Part shown: one piece after another, positions 36,720 through 45,569 of the stretch | How the letters are laid out: every line of letters starts with the position of its first letter | Numbering within the stretch: the first letter of the stretch is position 1 | From: CPC320 sp002684375 | GTDB taxonomy: Bacteria; Pseudomonadota; Alphaproteobacteria; Rhodobacterales; Rhodobacteraceae | Direction of reading: 5' to 3' | Assembly: GCA_965662545.1 (NCBI GenBank) | Contig: CBFIHZ010000018.1 | Span: 16,813 to 80,812 of the forward strand | DNA length: 64,000 nt | Translations under genes and position numbers: made by a program | Notes under the pieces: model-generated | Told to the model about the DNA's origin: nothing | Databases searched by the model: none | The model's input: the letters and a program-made list of their open reading frames with translations, nothing else

Positions 36720-38027
36720 ATGGATGCGCGTGTGATCATTGCAAAGCTTCGCCATCAGCAGCCGCTGGAAGACGGTGAATTGCAGTGGTTTGCAAACGGG
36801 CTTGCAAGCGGCGTGGTCAGTGATGCACAAGCCGGGGCCTTTGCCATGGCGGTTTGTTTGAAAGGCTTGGGCGGGGCAGGTCGTGCGGCATTGACCCGGG
36901 CGATGTGTGACAGCGGCACGCGGATGAAATGGGATGTGGCGGGACCGGTCCTTGATAAACACTCTACCGGCGGGGTAGGTGACTGCGTTTCGCTGGTGTT
37001 GGCACCGGCCTTGGCGGTCTGCGGGGCGTTTGTGCCGATGATTTCCGGTCGCGGTCTTGGTCACACCGGCGGGACGCTGGATAAATTGCAGGCAATTCCG
37101 GGATTGTCGGTTACGCTGTCGCAATCCAAGGCAGCTTCGGTGCTGGCACAGGCGGGATGTGCGATTTTTAGCGCCAATGCTGAGATTGCACCGGCAGACC
37201 GGCGGCTCTATGCGGTGCGCGATGTCAGCGCGACCATTGATAGTATCGACTTGATCACGGCTTCGATCCTCAGCAAAAAGTTGGCTGCAGGCCTTGACGG
37301 CTTGGTGTTGGATGTAAAGCTAGGCAGTGGCGCATTTATGAAACAACGCACCGAGGCGCAGGCGCTAGCCACTGCTTTAGTCGAGACGGCGGTCGCGGCA
37401 GGCTGCCCGACCTGCGCGCTCATCAGCAACATGGACCAGCCGTTGGTTCCGTCGGTGGGCAACGCGTTGGAAGTTGCCGATGTCGTAGATGTGCTGTCTG
37501 GCCGGGCGCAGGGTTTGGTTTTTGAGCTGTCGGTGGCTTTGGGCGGTGAGGTTCTGGCCGGTGCCGGGATGGTTGGTTCGGCCAGTGAAGGCACCAAGCG
37601 GATTGCAGCGGCCATCACCAGTGGCGCGGCGGCAGAGCGGTTTGGCCGCATGGTTGCAGCCCAAGGAGGACCGCCCGGCTTTGTTGAGCAGGCCGCGCGT
37701 TATCTGCCGCAGGCCGATGTGGTGTTGGAAGTAACCGCCACGGACGCGGGTTATGTGAGTGCAATTGATGGCGAGGCCCTGGGATTGGCGGTCGTCTCTC
37801 TTGGTGGCGGCCGGCAGGTTGAAACCGATGTGATCGATCCGGCTGCAGGCTTGAGTGACATCGTGGCTTTGGGGTGCCGAATTGCGCCGGGCGATGTTTT
37901 AGCGCGGGTTCATGCGGCGCGTTTGGAACAGGCCGAAGTGACGGCAGACCGGATCCGTGCCGCGATACGCCTAAGCGCGGGTGCGCCGGAACTTGCACCG
38001 TTGATTTGTGACAGGATTATGCGGTGA
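36720..38027 (+). CDS. deoA: Thymidine phosphorylase
   Basis: A 435-residue nucleoside phosphorylase class II. The phosphate-binding KHSTGGVGD (80-88) and the signature SGRGLGHTGGTLDKL (~109-123) are intact. It releases thymine or uracil and deoxyribose-1-phosphate (or ribose-1-P) from pyrimidine nucleosides. Its stop codon overlaps the GTG start of deoB by 4 bp (GTGA), so translation is coupled. Typical family length. Confidence 0.95.
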   Translation: MDARVIIAKLRHQQPLEDGELQWFANGLASGVVSDAQAGAFAMAVCLKGLGGAGRAALTRAMCDSGTRMKWDVAGPVLDKHSTGGVGDCVSLVLAPALAVCGAFVPMISGRGLGHTGGTLDKLQAIPGLSVTLSQSKAASVLAQAGCAIFSANAEIAPADRRLYAVRDVSATIDSIDLITASILSKKLAAGLDGLVLDVKLGSGAFMKQRTEAQALATALVETAVAAGCPTCALISNMDQPLVPSVGNALEVADVVDVLSGRAQGLVFELSVALGGEVLAGAGMVGSASEGTKRIAAAITSGAAAERFGRMVAAQGGPPGFVEQAARYLPQADVVLEVTATDAGYVSAIDGEALGLAVVSLGGGRQVETDVIDPAAGLSDIVALGCRIAPGDVLARVHAARLEQAEVTADRIRAAIRLSAGAPELAPLICDRIMR

Positions 38028-39235
38028 GCCGGGCATTTTTGCTGGTGATGGATTCGGTGGGTTGTGGCGGAGCCCCTGATGCGGATCAATATTTCAATGG
38101 GTCTTATCCCGATAGTGGTGCCAATACGCTGGCCCATATCGCGCAGGCCTGCGCCGCGGGACAGGCCGATATTGGGCGCAGGGGGCCGCTGGCAGTCCCA
38201 ACGTTAGATGGATTGGGGTTGGGGGCCGCAGTGCGCATGGCCTCAGGGGAGGCCATGCCCGGGTTGACCGTTTCGCCAAGGGGGCTTTGGGGCGCGGCAA
38301 CAGAGCACTCGGCAGGCAAAGATACCCCGACCGGGCATTGGGAACTGGCAGGGCTCAGAGTTCCTTGGGCATGGCACTATTTCCCCGATACTATCCCTGC
38401 TTTTGGTGCCGGTCTCGTGGCACAAGTCTGCGAGATGGCAGGCACGGCAGGAATATTGGGCAATTGTCATGGGTCGGGCATGCAAATGATTGCCGAGCAC
38501 GGAGCCGAGCATCTGCATTCGGGATGGCCAATTTGTTATACCTCGGCCGACAGCGTGTTTCAGATTGCGGCCCATGAGGATAGGTTTGGTCTGAAGCGGT
38601 TACACGCGCTTTGCGCTGCGCTGGCACCACGCCTGCACCAAATGCATGTCGGCCGGGTGATTGCCCGCCCCTTCACCGGCTCTGTAGAGACGGGTTTCCA
38701 GCGTACTGGTAACCGGCGTGATTATGGGATTGCACCACCCACACCGACCCTGATGGACTGGGTGCAGGCGGCGGGCGGACAGGTCCATGCTATCGGTAAA
38801 ATTGGAGATATTTTTTCGATGAGCGGGATTGATACGCTACACACAGGCACAGATCAGGCGTTGATGCGGCATCTGTTTCAGGCGGTGGAAAGCGCCGAAG
38901 ATGGGTCATTGACCTTTGCAAACTTTGTCGAGTTTGACAGCCTTTATGGGCACCGGCGCGATGTTTCGGGCTATGCTCTAGCTCTGGAATGGTTTGATAC
39001 GCAACTGGGGTCGCTGCTGCCTCGACTGCGTGGAGACGATTTTTTGCTGATCACCGCTGATCATGGTAATGATCCCACATGGCATGGCACTGATCACACC
39101 CGTGAACGGGTGCCGGTACTGGGGGTTGGCCGGCCGGCCGCGGCCATCGGTCTGGTCAATTTTGAGGATGTCGCGGCGAGTATTGCAGCGCACCTCGGGG
39201 TCGCGTCACAGGGGGGTGGAAAGAGTTTTTTATGA
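38024..39235 (+). CDS. deoB: Phosphopentomutase
   Basis: A 403-residue alkaline-phosphatase-superfamily mutase. Asp10 in VMDSVGCGGAPD and the C-terminal TADHGNDPTWHGTDHTRE supply the two Mn sites; GKDTPTGHWE carries the phosphoacceptor Thr. It shifts phosphate from C1 to C5 of (deoxy)ribose, passing nucleoside sugars into the pentose pathway. GTG start overlapping deoA; its stop overlaps the ATG of add by 4 bp. Confidence 0.95.
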   Translation: MSRAFLLVMDSVGCGGAPDADQYFNGSYPDSGANTLAHIAQACAAGQADIGRRGPLAVPTLDGLGLGAAVRMASGEAMPGLTVSPRGLWGAATEHSAGKDTPTGHWELAGLRVPWAWHYFPDTIPAFGAGLVAQVCEMAGTAGILGNCHGSGMQMIAEHGAEHLHSGWPICYTSADSVFQIAAHEDRFGLKRLHALCAALAPRLHQMHVGRVIARPFTGSVETGFQRTGNRRDYGIAPPTPTLMDWVQAAGGQVHAIGKIGDIFSMSGIDTLHTGTDQALMRHLFQAVESAEDGSLTFANFVEFDSLYGHRRDVSGYALALEWFDTQLGSLLPRLRGDDFLLITADHGNDPTWHGTDHTRERVPVLGVGRPAAAIGLVNFEDVAASIAAHLGVASQGGGKSFL

Positions 39236-40218
39236 ATATTTCTCACCTTGCTAAGGTAGAATTGCACCTGCATTTGGAAGGGGCCGCACCCCCAGCGTTT
39301 ATCCGCCAGTTGGCGTATGAAAAAAAAGTTGATATCGGCGGTATTTTCGCCCCCGATGGGCGCTATGCTTTTGGTGGTTTCACCGAATTTCTTGCGGTTT
39401 ATGAAGCGGCGACACAGGTGTTGCAAAGCCCCGAGGATTTTCACCGCTTGACCTTAGCGGTTTTGGCTGAATGTGCGGCCAATGACGTGATCTATGTCGA
39501 AAGTTTTTTGTCGCCGGAGTTTTGTGGTGGCGGAGATCTTTCCGCTTGGCGCGAATATTTGCAAGCCATCCGTGAGGCCGCTGCGCAAGCCGAGGCGCAG
39601 CACGGCATCCTCATGCGTGGCATTCCGACCTGTATCCGCCATCTCGGACCTGAGCGCGCCAAGCTCACAGCGCGGTGCGCAGCAGAGACAGCAGACGATT
39701 GGATCGTCGGCTTTGGTATGGGCGGCGACGAGATGCAAGGCCGGCAAGATGATTTTGCCTATAGCTTTGATATGGCGCACGAGGCCGGGCTACATTTGAC
39801 CAGCCACGCGGGCGAATGGGGCGGCGCCGCGTCAGTTTGGCAGGCAATAGATGGTCTCAGGGTGGTTCGTATTGGGCACGGTGTGCAGGCGATAGAAGAT
39901 CCAGCATTGGTGAAAGAACTGGTTGCCCGTGAAATTGTGCTTGAGGTTTGCCCTGGGTCGAATGTGGCGTTGGGTGTGACAAAGACACTGGCAACACATC
40001 CCATCCGAGCGCTGCGCGAGGCTGGTGTCAAAGTGACGGTATCGACAGATGATCCCCCGTTTTTCTCTACGACAATGCGGCAGGAATACCAAAGCCTTGC
40101 CGAAGCGTATGACTGGACGGCAGACGATTTCCGTGATTTGAATGCGACAGCGGCCGCGGCTGCATTTTGCGATGAGGGGACCCGCGGTCGGGTGCTTGAA
40201 AAACTGGAGCTCCCATGA
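39232..40218 (+). CDS. add: Adenosine deaminase
   Basis: A 328-residue amidohydrolase-fold deaminase. Zn ligands are His12 and His14 in ELHLHLEG, His in SHAGEWGG near 185 and Asp in STDDPPFFST near 270, with RIGHGVQA near 213. It converts adenosine and deoxyadenosine to (deoxy)inosine. Being inside a pyrimidine/purine salvage operon supports adenosine rather than adenine as substrate. ATGA overlaps on both sides tie it to deoB and upp. Confidence 0.93.
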   Translation: MNISHLAKVELHLHLEGAAPPAFIRQLAYEKKVDIGGIFAPDGRYAFGGFTEFLAVYEAATQVLQSPEDFHRLTLAVLAECAANDVIYVESFLSPEFCGGGDLSAWREYLQAIREAAAQAEAQHGILMRGIPTCIRHLGPERAKLTARCAAETADDWIVGFGMGGDEMQGRQDDFAYSFDMAHEAGLHLTSHAGEWGGAASVWQAIDGLRVVRIGHGVQAIEDPALVKELVAREIVLEVCPGSNVALGVTKTLATHPIRALREAGVKVTVSTDDPPFFSTTMRQEYQSLAEAYDWTADDFRDLNATAAAAAFCDEGTRGRVLEKLELP

Positions 40219-40847
40219 GTGAAAATCTTACAATCGTTTCGCATCCTTTGGTACAGCATAAATTGACCTTGATGCGCGAAAAACAGACATCAACAGCGGT
40301 TTTTCGGCAATTACTGCGTGAAATCAGCCAGTTGCTAGCCTATGAGGTGACCCGTGGTTTACCAATGACCACCAAGGTCATTGAAACTCCGATGGAGCAG
40401 ATGGACGCGCCGGTGCTTGATGGCAAGAAGCTGGCGCTGATTTCTATTCTGAGGGCTGGCAACGGTTTGCTGGATGGCGTGCTTGAATTGGTGCCCTCGG
40501 CGCGTGTCGGGTTTGTTGGTCTATACCGCGATGAGGAGACGCTGCAGCCGGTGCAATATTATTTCAAGGTGCCGGAATCGATGCAGGACCGTTTGGTAAT
40601 TGCGGTGGACCCGATGCTGGCGACGGGCAATTCCTCAGTGGCGGCGGTGGATTTGCTCAAGCAATCTGGTGCAACAAACATCCGGTTTTTATGCTTATTG
40701 GCCTCGCCAGAAGGTGTGGCGCGGATGGCTGAGGCCCACCCCGACGTTCCCATCGTGACGGCGGCATTGGATTCGCACCTGAATGAAAAAGGCTATATCG
40801 TGCCGGGGTTAGGTGATGCTGGTGACCGTATGTTTGGCACAAAATAA
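40215..40847 (+). CDS. upp: Uracil phosphoribosyltransferase
   Basis: A 210-residue PRTase. The PRPP loop AVDPMLATGNSSVAAVDLL (near 132-150) and uracil-binding C-terminal YIVPGLGDAGDRMFGTK are intact. It salvages uracil, the product of DeoA action on uridine/deoxyuridine, to UMP. It closes the operon, and its ATG overlaps the add stop by 4 bp. Thus the five genes recover both base and sugar of nucleosides. Confidence 0.96.
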   Translation: MSENLTIVSHPLVQHKLTLMREKQTSTAVFRQLLREISQLLAYEVTRGLPMTTKVIETPMEQMDAPVLDGKKLALISILRAGNGLLDGVLELVPSARVGFVGLYRDEETLQPVQYYFKVPESMQDRLVIAVDPMLATGNSSVAAVDLLKQSGATNIRFLCLLASPEGVARMAEAHPDVPIVTAALDSHLNEKGYIVPGLGDAGDRMFGTK

Positions 40848-40911
40848 TTGCGTCTTAGCTTTACACAATGGCTGATTTGTTGCAGCCTGTAGGCACTTTT
40901 TTGGGGTCGCC

Positions 40912-41766
40912 ATGACGTTAGCGCGCGCAATCTTTCGGACGTTTTTGATACTACAGCTTTGTCTTTGGTGTCATATTGCGGTGGCCATAACCGGTGAAAG
41001 CAATCCGGCAGAACTGCCGCCGGAAGACTTTAGCGCCAATACATATATCGATAGCCGCGGATGTTTATACATCCGGGTGGTGTTTGATGACGTCTTGCAT
41101 TGGGCACCTCGGGTCGCAAAGACCCGAGTGCCGGTTTGCGGTCTTCCCCCGACGTTTGGCAAACCAGCCGCAGAGTCACTGGGACTTGATCCTGTGATGC
41201 CGGTCCCTGCGCCGACCTTGCAGGATGTTGCTGTTTCAAAAAAGAAAACTGGTGTGACACCTATCTCTGAGACGGCTGCTGTATCCCAAGTGGCACCCCC
41301 GACAACTGGAAAGCCAGCGACAACTAAAAAGGCAGAAACAACCGAAAAGCCAGAAACAACTGAAAAATCAGAGAGCACCAAAACTCCGGCGATTGCCCAA
41401 ACCCCAGAGATCACCCGAAAGCCTGAAGTCAAGGCAGAGGCAGGGTCTCGGAATATGCCATTGGGATATGCCACCGCTTGGCAGGATCAACCCATTCAAC
41501 CCTGTGGGACAAACTGCTCTCGAAATGCAATAATGGGGACTTTAAAATTTGTTCAGGTTGCGACGTTTGCCGTTAAAGCTAACGCTGACCAGACTGCCGC
41601 AAAACTGAAAGCCTTGGGTTTGCCGGTTGTGATCAAAAGAAGTAAAATCAAGGGCCGGATATATTGTGTGGTCTTAACTGGTCCGTTTGAAAAGAAACTT
41701 AGTTTGATGGCAGCGCTGAAAACCACGCGGAAAGCCGGGTTTAAAGATGCTTTTCCCCGTCGGTAA
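40912..41766 (+). CDS. Exported SPOR-domain protein with hexapeptide repeats
   Basis: A 284-residue protein. A signal peptide (ILQLCLWCHIAVA) leads to an ~80-residue N-terminal domain with the pair SRGCLYIRVV and VPVCG (two Cys). A Thr/Lys/Glu/Pro linker of six-residue units (TTGKPA, TTKKAE, TTEKPE, TTEKSE) lies near 131-155. The C-terminal SPOR domain (VQVATFAVKANADQTAAKLK to the end) should bind denuded septal peptidoglycan. Such proteins act in cell division in the periplasm. The N-terminal domain is also seen in Rhodobacterales SPOR proteins as far as I recall. 64 bp downstream of upp but likely its own unit. Confidence 0.8.
   Translation: MTLARAIFRTFLILQLCLWCHIAVAITGESNPAELPPEDFSANTYIDSRGCLYIRVVFDDVLHWAPRVAKTRVPVCGLPPTFGKPAAESLGLDPVMPVPAPTLQDVAVSKKKTGVTPISETAAVSQVAPPTTGKPATTKKAETTEKPETTEKSESTKTPAIAQTPEITRKPEVKAEAGSRNMPLGYATAWQDQPIQPCGTNCSRNAIMGTLKFVQVATFAVKANADQTAAKLKALGLPVVIKRSKIKGRIYCVVLTGPFEKKLSLMAALKTTRKAGFKDAFPRR
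41302..41391 (+). repeat. Five degenerate 18-bp tandem repeats coding the TTEKPE linker
   Basis: The units ACAACTGGAAAGCCAGCG and four variants follow head to tail inside the SPOR-protein gene and encode the hexapeptide linker. In-frame slippage would change linker length without breaking the gene. Confidence 0.75.
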
Positions 41767-41791
41767 CACCCCCTACGCCGGGTAGATCGGC

Positions 41792-42817
41792 TCAGTACCC
41801 ACAGATATTCTGCACCCTAACCCAGTTGGCGTCTGATAGCACAGTTGGTGTGTTAGTTCCGTGAAATGGATCGGCCTCTATCAGGGCAAGGCTCAAGTCT
41901 CCGGCTGTGTCCAAAGCATAGCCATAGGGGGAGGAATGGACTTTGGCCGCTTTGAAACTGGCCAATAAAGCCTCTTGGCTGGCCTCGCGCTGCGGGGCTG
42001 TGAGGGTGAATTCTGCAAAGGCTTTAAGGCTTGCATTTCCGACCATGCCGGTGGTTAGCAATCTGAATGTTTCGATCGTACCAGCATGTTTTAGCAACTT
42101 TCTGAGTGGGTCCTCTTGTGCCATGCGGGTGACCTCGGCAAGAATATACCCGGCCAGAACTTCGGGTACTTCGGGATCTTCGGTTAAGGCGCGGCCCACC
42201 AATATGCGCCGCCCGGGCAGATGCAGCGTTCCGTCTAAAGAAGATGGCACCACGGTCAGCCGGAGGTCGTCGGCCTGCCCGAACAGGCGCTTTGATAAGA
42301 CATTAAGCGATGTCAATCCGGCTGGGTCGTCACACGGGGTTCCGGTCATTGTTTTGATATGGGTCAGCAGTGCATTGCCTATTTGCGCCCGTTTTGCCTC
42401 GGGGACGATGCTTAAAGTATGGGTCAATATGGCGTTTGGCAGCCAGAAGACGCCCAGAGCCAGAACTGTGACAAGCGACAGCAGCAAAATCCCAACCCGT
42501 AATCGGCCTTTGCGCGGCCGTCTCTTGGCAATATTGGCGCGCAGCTTTTCAATGGCCTCGACCATTTCGGCTGCGTCATCCGAAAATTCCAGCGTTTCAC
42601 TAGGGTCGCCATCGGGGTGGAAAACTGCCGGAGACACGGCGGGATTGGCCCGCACCACTGCCGCCAAAGACCAATGGGTCAGAGCCTGATCATTGATGGT
42701 TGCGATGACTAAAGTTGCGTCGCCGATAGAGACGATCACTTCACGCCGTTGCGCGTCTAAGGTTGGACGCCAGAGGGCGGTTGCCTCAAGTCTGCTATAT
42801 TGCGTCAGGGCTGTCAT
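41792..42817 (-). CDS. Single-TM protein, possibly a degenerate M48-type peptidase
   Basis: A 341-residue protein: ~100 N-terminal cytoplasmic residues, a basic stretch KRRPRKGRLR, one TM helix (~108-130, VGILLLSLVTVLALGVFWLP), then a ~210-residue C-terminal domain. LHLPGRRILVGRALTEDPEV followed by LAGYILAEVTRMAQEDPLRKL mimics the M48 layout of a strand, then HExxH-x-x-x-x-P-L helix, but HExxH reads AEVTR, so zinc binding is lost. Hence a pseudoprotease or unrelated fold. I know related hypotheticals in this order but no function. Convergent with the SPOR gene. Confidence 0.55.
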   Translation of the reverse strand: MTALTQYSRLEATALWRPTLDAQRREVIVSIGDATLVIATINDQALTHWSLAAVVRANPAVSPAVFHPDGDPSETLEFSDDAAEMVEAIEKLRANIAKRRPRKGRLRVGILLLSLVTVLALGVFWLPNAILTHTLSIVPEAKRAQIGNALLTHIKTMTGTPCDDPAGLTSLNVLSKRLFGQADDLRLTVVPSSLDGTLHLPGRRILVGRALTEDPEVPEVLAGYILAEVTRMAQEDPLRKLLKHAGTIETFRLLTTGMVGNASLKAFAEFTLTAPQREASQEALLASFKAAKVHSSPYGYALDTAGDLSLALIEADPFHGTNTPTVLSDANWVRVQNICGY

Positions 42818-42906
42818 AAAGAGTTATCTGGGTTCTGGTTTTTCTTAGGCCCTCTATACACGGGCGCCTAGGCCGCGGCAATCACGCCGCCAGTCAAGCT
42901 AGGTGA

Positions 42907-44538
42907 TCACAGTGTTTTCGCAAAATTACGCAATTCGAATTTTTGAATTTTGCCGGTAGAGGTTTTTGGCAGCTCCTGAAAGATGATCGTCTTGGGAGTT
43001 TTGAACCCTGCGAGTAAGCTTCGGGCGTGGGCAACCAAATCATCATGTGCGACGGTTGCATTGTCTTTCAACTCGACAAAGGCGCAGGGCACTTCCCCCC
43101 ATTTGTCATCTGGTTTGGCAACGACAGCACAAAGTGATACGGCGGGATGTGCCATCAAAACGCCTTCAACCTCAACAGAACTGATGTTTTCACCTCCGGA
43201 AATAATAATATCTTTGGCCCTGTCGGCAATCTGAATATAGCCGTTGGGATGCTGAACCGCCAGATCGCCTGAGTGGAAATACCCGCCTGACAACTCTTTC
43301 AAGGTGGCCTCGGGGTTTTTGAAATACCCTTTCATTACTGGGTTCCCACGGATCATGATCTCGCCTTGGGTGGTGCCATCCATCGGCACTTGCTGCATGT
43401 TTTCATCCAGTACTGTGACGTCTTCCATCATTGGCATCGCCACCCCTTGGCGCGCTTTAATGTTGGCTTTTTCCGCTTGAGCCAACACGTCCCACGCCTC
43501 ATCCCACAAGCATTCGGTAATATGGCCGTAGGTTTCGGTCAAGCCGTAGACCTGCGTGACATTAAAGCCGAGTGTTTCAATACTGGCCAATGTGGCAGGG
43601 GCAGGGGGGGCACCGGCGGTGAATACTTCGACCTGATGGTCAAAGCTGCGGCGGTCTTCTGGTTTTGCATTGACAATAAGATTAAGCACGATGGGCGCCC
43701 CGCCAAAATGCGTGACCCTTTGGTCGGCAATGGCGTCATAAATCGCCTTGGCGCTGATATCGCGGCAGCACACGACTGTGCCGCCAAGGACGGGCATCAT
43801 CCAAGTGTGGTTCCAACCGTTGCAGTGGAACAAAGGCACAATCGCCAGAAATACCGGGTTCAGCACCATGCGCCAGCTGATCACCGTGCCCATGGTCATC
43901 AAATATGCGCCGCGATGGTGGTATACCACGCCCTTAGGGCGCCCGGTGGTGCCGGAGGTATAGTTCAAAGCCAGACTTTCCCATTCGTCTTTTGGCATCA
44001 TCCAAACGAAATCTGCACGGCCTTCTTGCAGCAGATCCTCATATTCGGGGTGGCGCCCGGTGGCGGGGTATCCCGCTTGCGGGTCGGCCACTTCGATCAG
44101 CTGCGGCTTTTCGCCATCCAACGCTGCGATGGCCGCCTCAGCCAGATCGATGAATTGTGTGTCAGCCAGTACCAATCGGGCGCCGCCGTGCCCAAGAATA
44201 TAGGTCACCGTGCCAACATCAAGGCGGGTATTGATTGTGTTCAGCACCGCACCGCAGGCTGGAACGCCGAAATGCGCCTCAGCCTGAGCCGGCAGATTTG
44301 GGATCATGGTGGCCACCACATCGCCCGATCTTATGCCACGCTGGGTGAGGGCCGAGGCAAGGCGTGTCACACGGTCGTGATAGTCCCGATAGTTTGTGCG
44401 GTGGTTGCCATAGCTTACTGCAAGTTTGTCCGGAAATACTTTCGCCGCCCGCTGTAGATGTGACAGCGGCGTGAGGGGGACATGGTTTGCGGCGCATTTC
44501 TCCAACCCGGTCTCATCCTTCATCCATCCCATTGCCAT
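42907..44538 (-). CDS. Acyl-CoA synthetase (AMP-binding), DmdB-like
   Basis: A 543-residue ANL-family ligase. The P-loop NYTSGTTGRPKGVVYHH is near 192-208, motif YGLTETYGH near 330, and the C-terminal LPKTSTGKIQKFELR carries the adenylation Lys. Its start and length resemble the medium/long-chain group that includes 3-methylmercaptopropionate-CoA ligase DmdB of Roseobacter-group bacteria; fatty acids are the alternative. AGGGAG precedes the ATG. It heads a minus-strand row of acyl-CoA genes, but as a separate transcription unit. Confidence 0.85.
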   Translation of the reverse strand: MAMGWMKDETGLEKCAANHVPLTPLSHLQRAAKVFPDKLAVSYGNHRTNYRDYHDRVTRLASALTQRGIRSGDVVATMIPNLPAQAEAHFGVPACGAVLNTINTRLDVGTVTYILGHGGARLVLADTQFIDLAEAAIAALDGEKPQLIEVADPQAGYPATGRHPEYEDLLQEGRADFVWMMPKDEWESLALNYTSGTTGRPKGVVYHHRGAYLMTMGTVISWRMVLNPVFLAIVPLFHCNGWNHTWMMPVLGGTVVCCRDISAKAIYDAIADQRVTHFGGAPIVLNLIVNAKPEDRRSFDHQVEVFTAGAPPAPATLASIETLGFNVTQVYGLTETYGHITECLWDEAWDVLAQAEKANIKARQGVAMPMMEDVTVLDENMQQVPMDGTTQGEIMIRGNPVMKGYFKNPEATLKELSGGYFHSGDLAVQHPNGYIQIADRAKDIIISGGENISSVEVEGVLMAHPAVSLCAVVAKPDDKWGEVPCAFVELKDNATVAHDDLVAHARSLLAGFKTPKTIIFQELPKTSTGKIQKFELRNFAKTL

Positions 44539-44678
44539 GCTCCCTGTTTGTGTTGCGTCTTCATTATAGCGTTGTTGCCCCGCTGTTGAGGCCGAACAAT
44601 GCCCTGCATTTCGGGGTAAGAAAAGCCCTATGATGAGGGATTTTTATCTGTTTTTCATGGTTTCGTTAGTATGTCTGC

Positions 44679-45545
44679 TTACAGACAGGTTGCGAAGTCG
44701 GTGATGACCGGTTTCCAGTCGCATAGCGTTTGTAGCCGCGATGATTCCATTTGCTGATCCAGCATTGGCCCGTCTGCCCAAAACCCGTATTTTTGACGCA
44801 CAGTGGCGGCGGGTACGACTTTAAAACCGTTGGGGCTGCGGTATTTTTGCGCAATTGTCTTGGCGATTGTGTCAACCCGAACACCAATTTGGGCACTGGC
44901 ATTGAAATGGCCCGTCAACTTGGGTCGCTCAAGCAAAAGACGGTACGCCACTGCCAGATCATCGCGGTGGATAAGCGGCCAGCGCGTTGCTCTATCTCCC
45001 CAAATCTCGATCTGTTTGTGCTGCTTTGCACAGTCTATAAACCGGCTGAAGGCCCCGCCCTTCTGATGGTAGACCATAGCGGGATGCATCACAGCTGTTG
45101 AAAACGCTTGGGTGTGCAGCAATTTCTCGCTGGTCTCTACCATCCAAAAAAAGGAAGGTATCGGTTGAAACTGGGTGGTCTCATTCGCAATCGAATTGCC
45201 GGTCGCGCCATAGAGCCAAACGCCCCCTGTATAAATCAGGCGGATTTTGCCATTTTTGCGCCCTAGCGCTTGGATTATCGCCTCCAGTGCCTTGCTTTCA
45301 ACCTGCCCCATGTCTTCGGTAAAGGTTGCGGCGACTTGGATGATAGCATCGACGCGCCTGACGGATTGAACCCAGGCATCTGGCGCACGTAAATCACCGC
45401 GTAATGGCGATGCGCCAAGCGCCTTTAGCATTGCCATTGATCTGGTGGAGCGGCTCAGGGCCAGAACTTTATGGCGATGTTTGATCAATTCCCTGATCAC
45501 AGCGGCGCCGATTAACCCTGTCCCGCCCAATATAAGAACGCGCAT
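44679..45545 (-). CDS. NAD-dependent epimerase/dehydratase family protein
   Basis: A 288-residue extended SDR protein. The nucleotide motif GGTGLIGAAVIREL is at 7-20. The usual YxxxK is not obvious: the region reads FFWMVETSEKLLHTQAFSTA, with no Tyr at the catalytic spacing, so it may be an atypical SDR (reductase or isomerase-like, or non-catalytic). It follows the AIG1-like gene by 25 bp on the same strand, so the two are probably one unit. Substrate unknown. Confidence 0.75.
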   Translation of the reverse strand: MRVLILGGTGLIGAAVIRELIKHRHKVLALSRSTRSMAMLKALGASPLRGDLRAPDAWVQSVRRVDAIIQVAATFTEDMGQVESKALEAIIQALGRKNGKIRLIYTGGVWLYGATGNSIANETTQFQPIPSFFWMVETSEKLLHTQAFSTAVMHPAMVYHQKGGAFSRFIDCAKQHKQIEIWGDRATRWPLIHRDDLAVAYRLLLERPKLTGHFNASAQIGVRVDTIAKTIAQKYRSPNGFKVVPAATVRQKYGFWADGPMLDQQMESSRLQTLCDWKPVITDFATCL

Positions 45546-45569
45546 TTAAACCTCTGCAGTTTGAAACGG

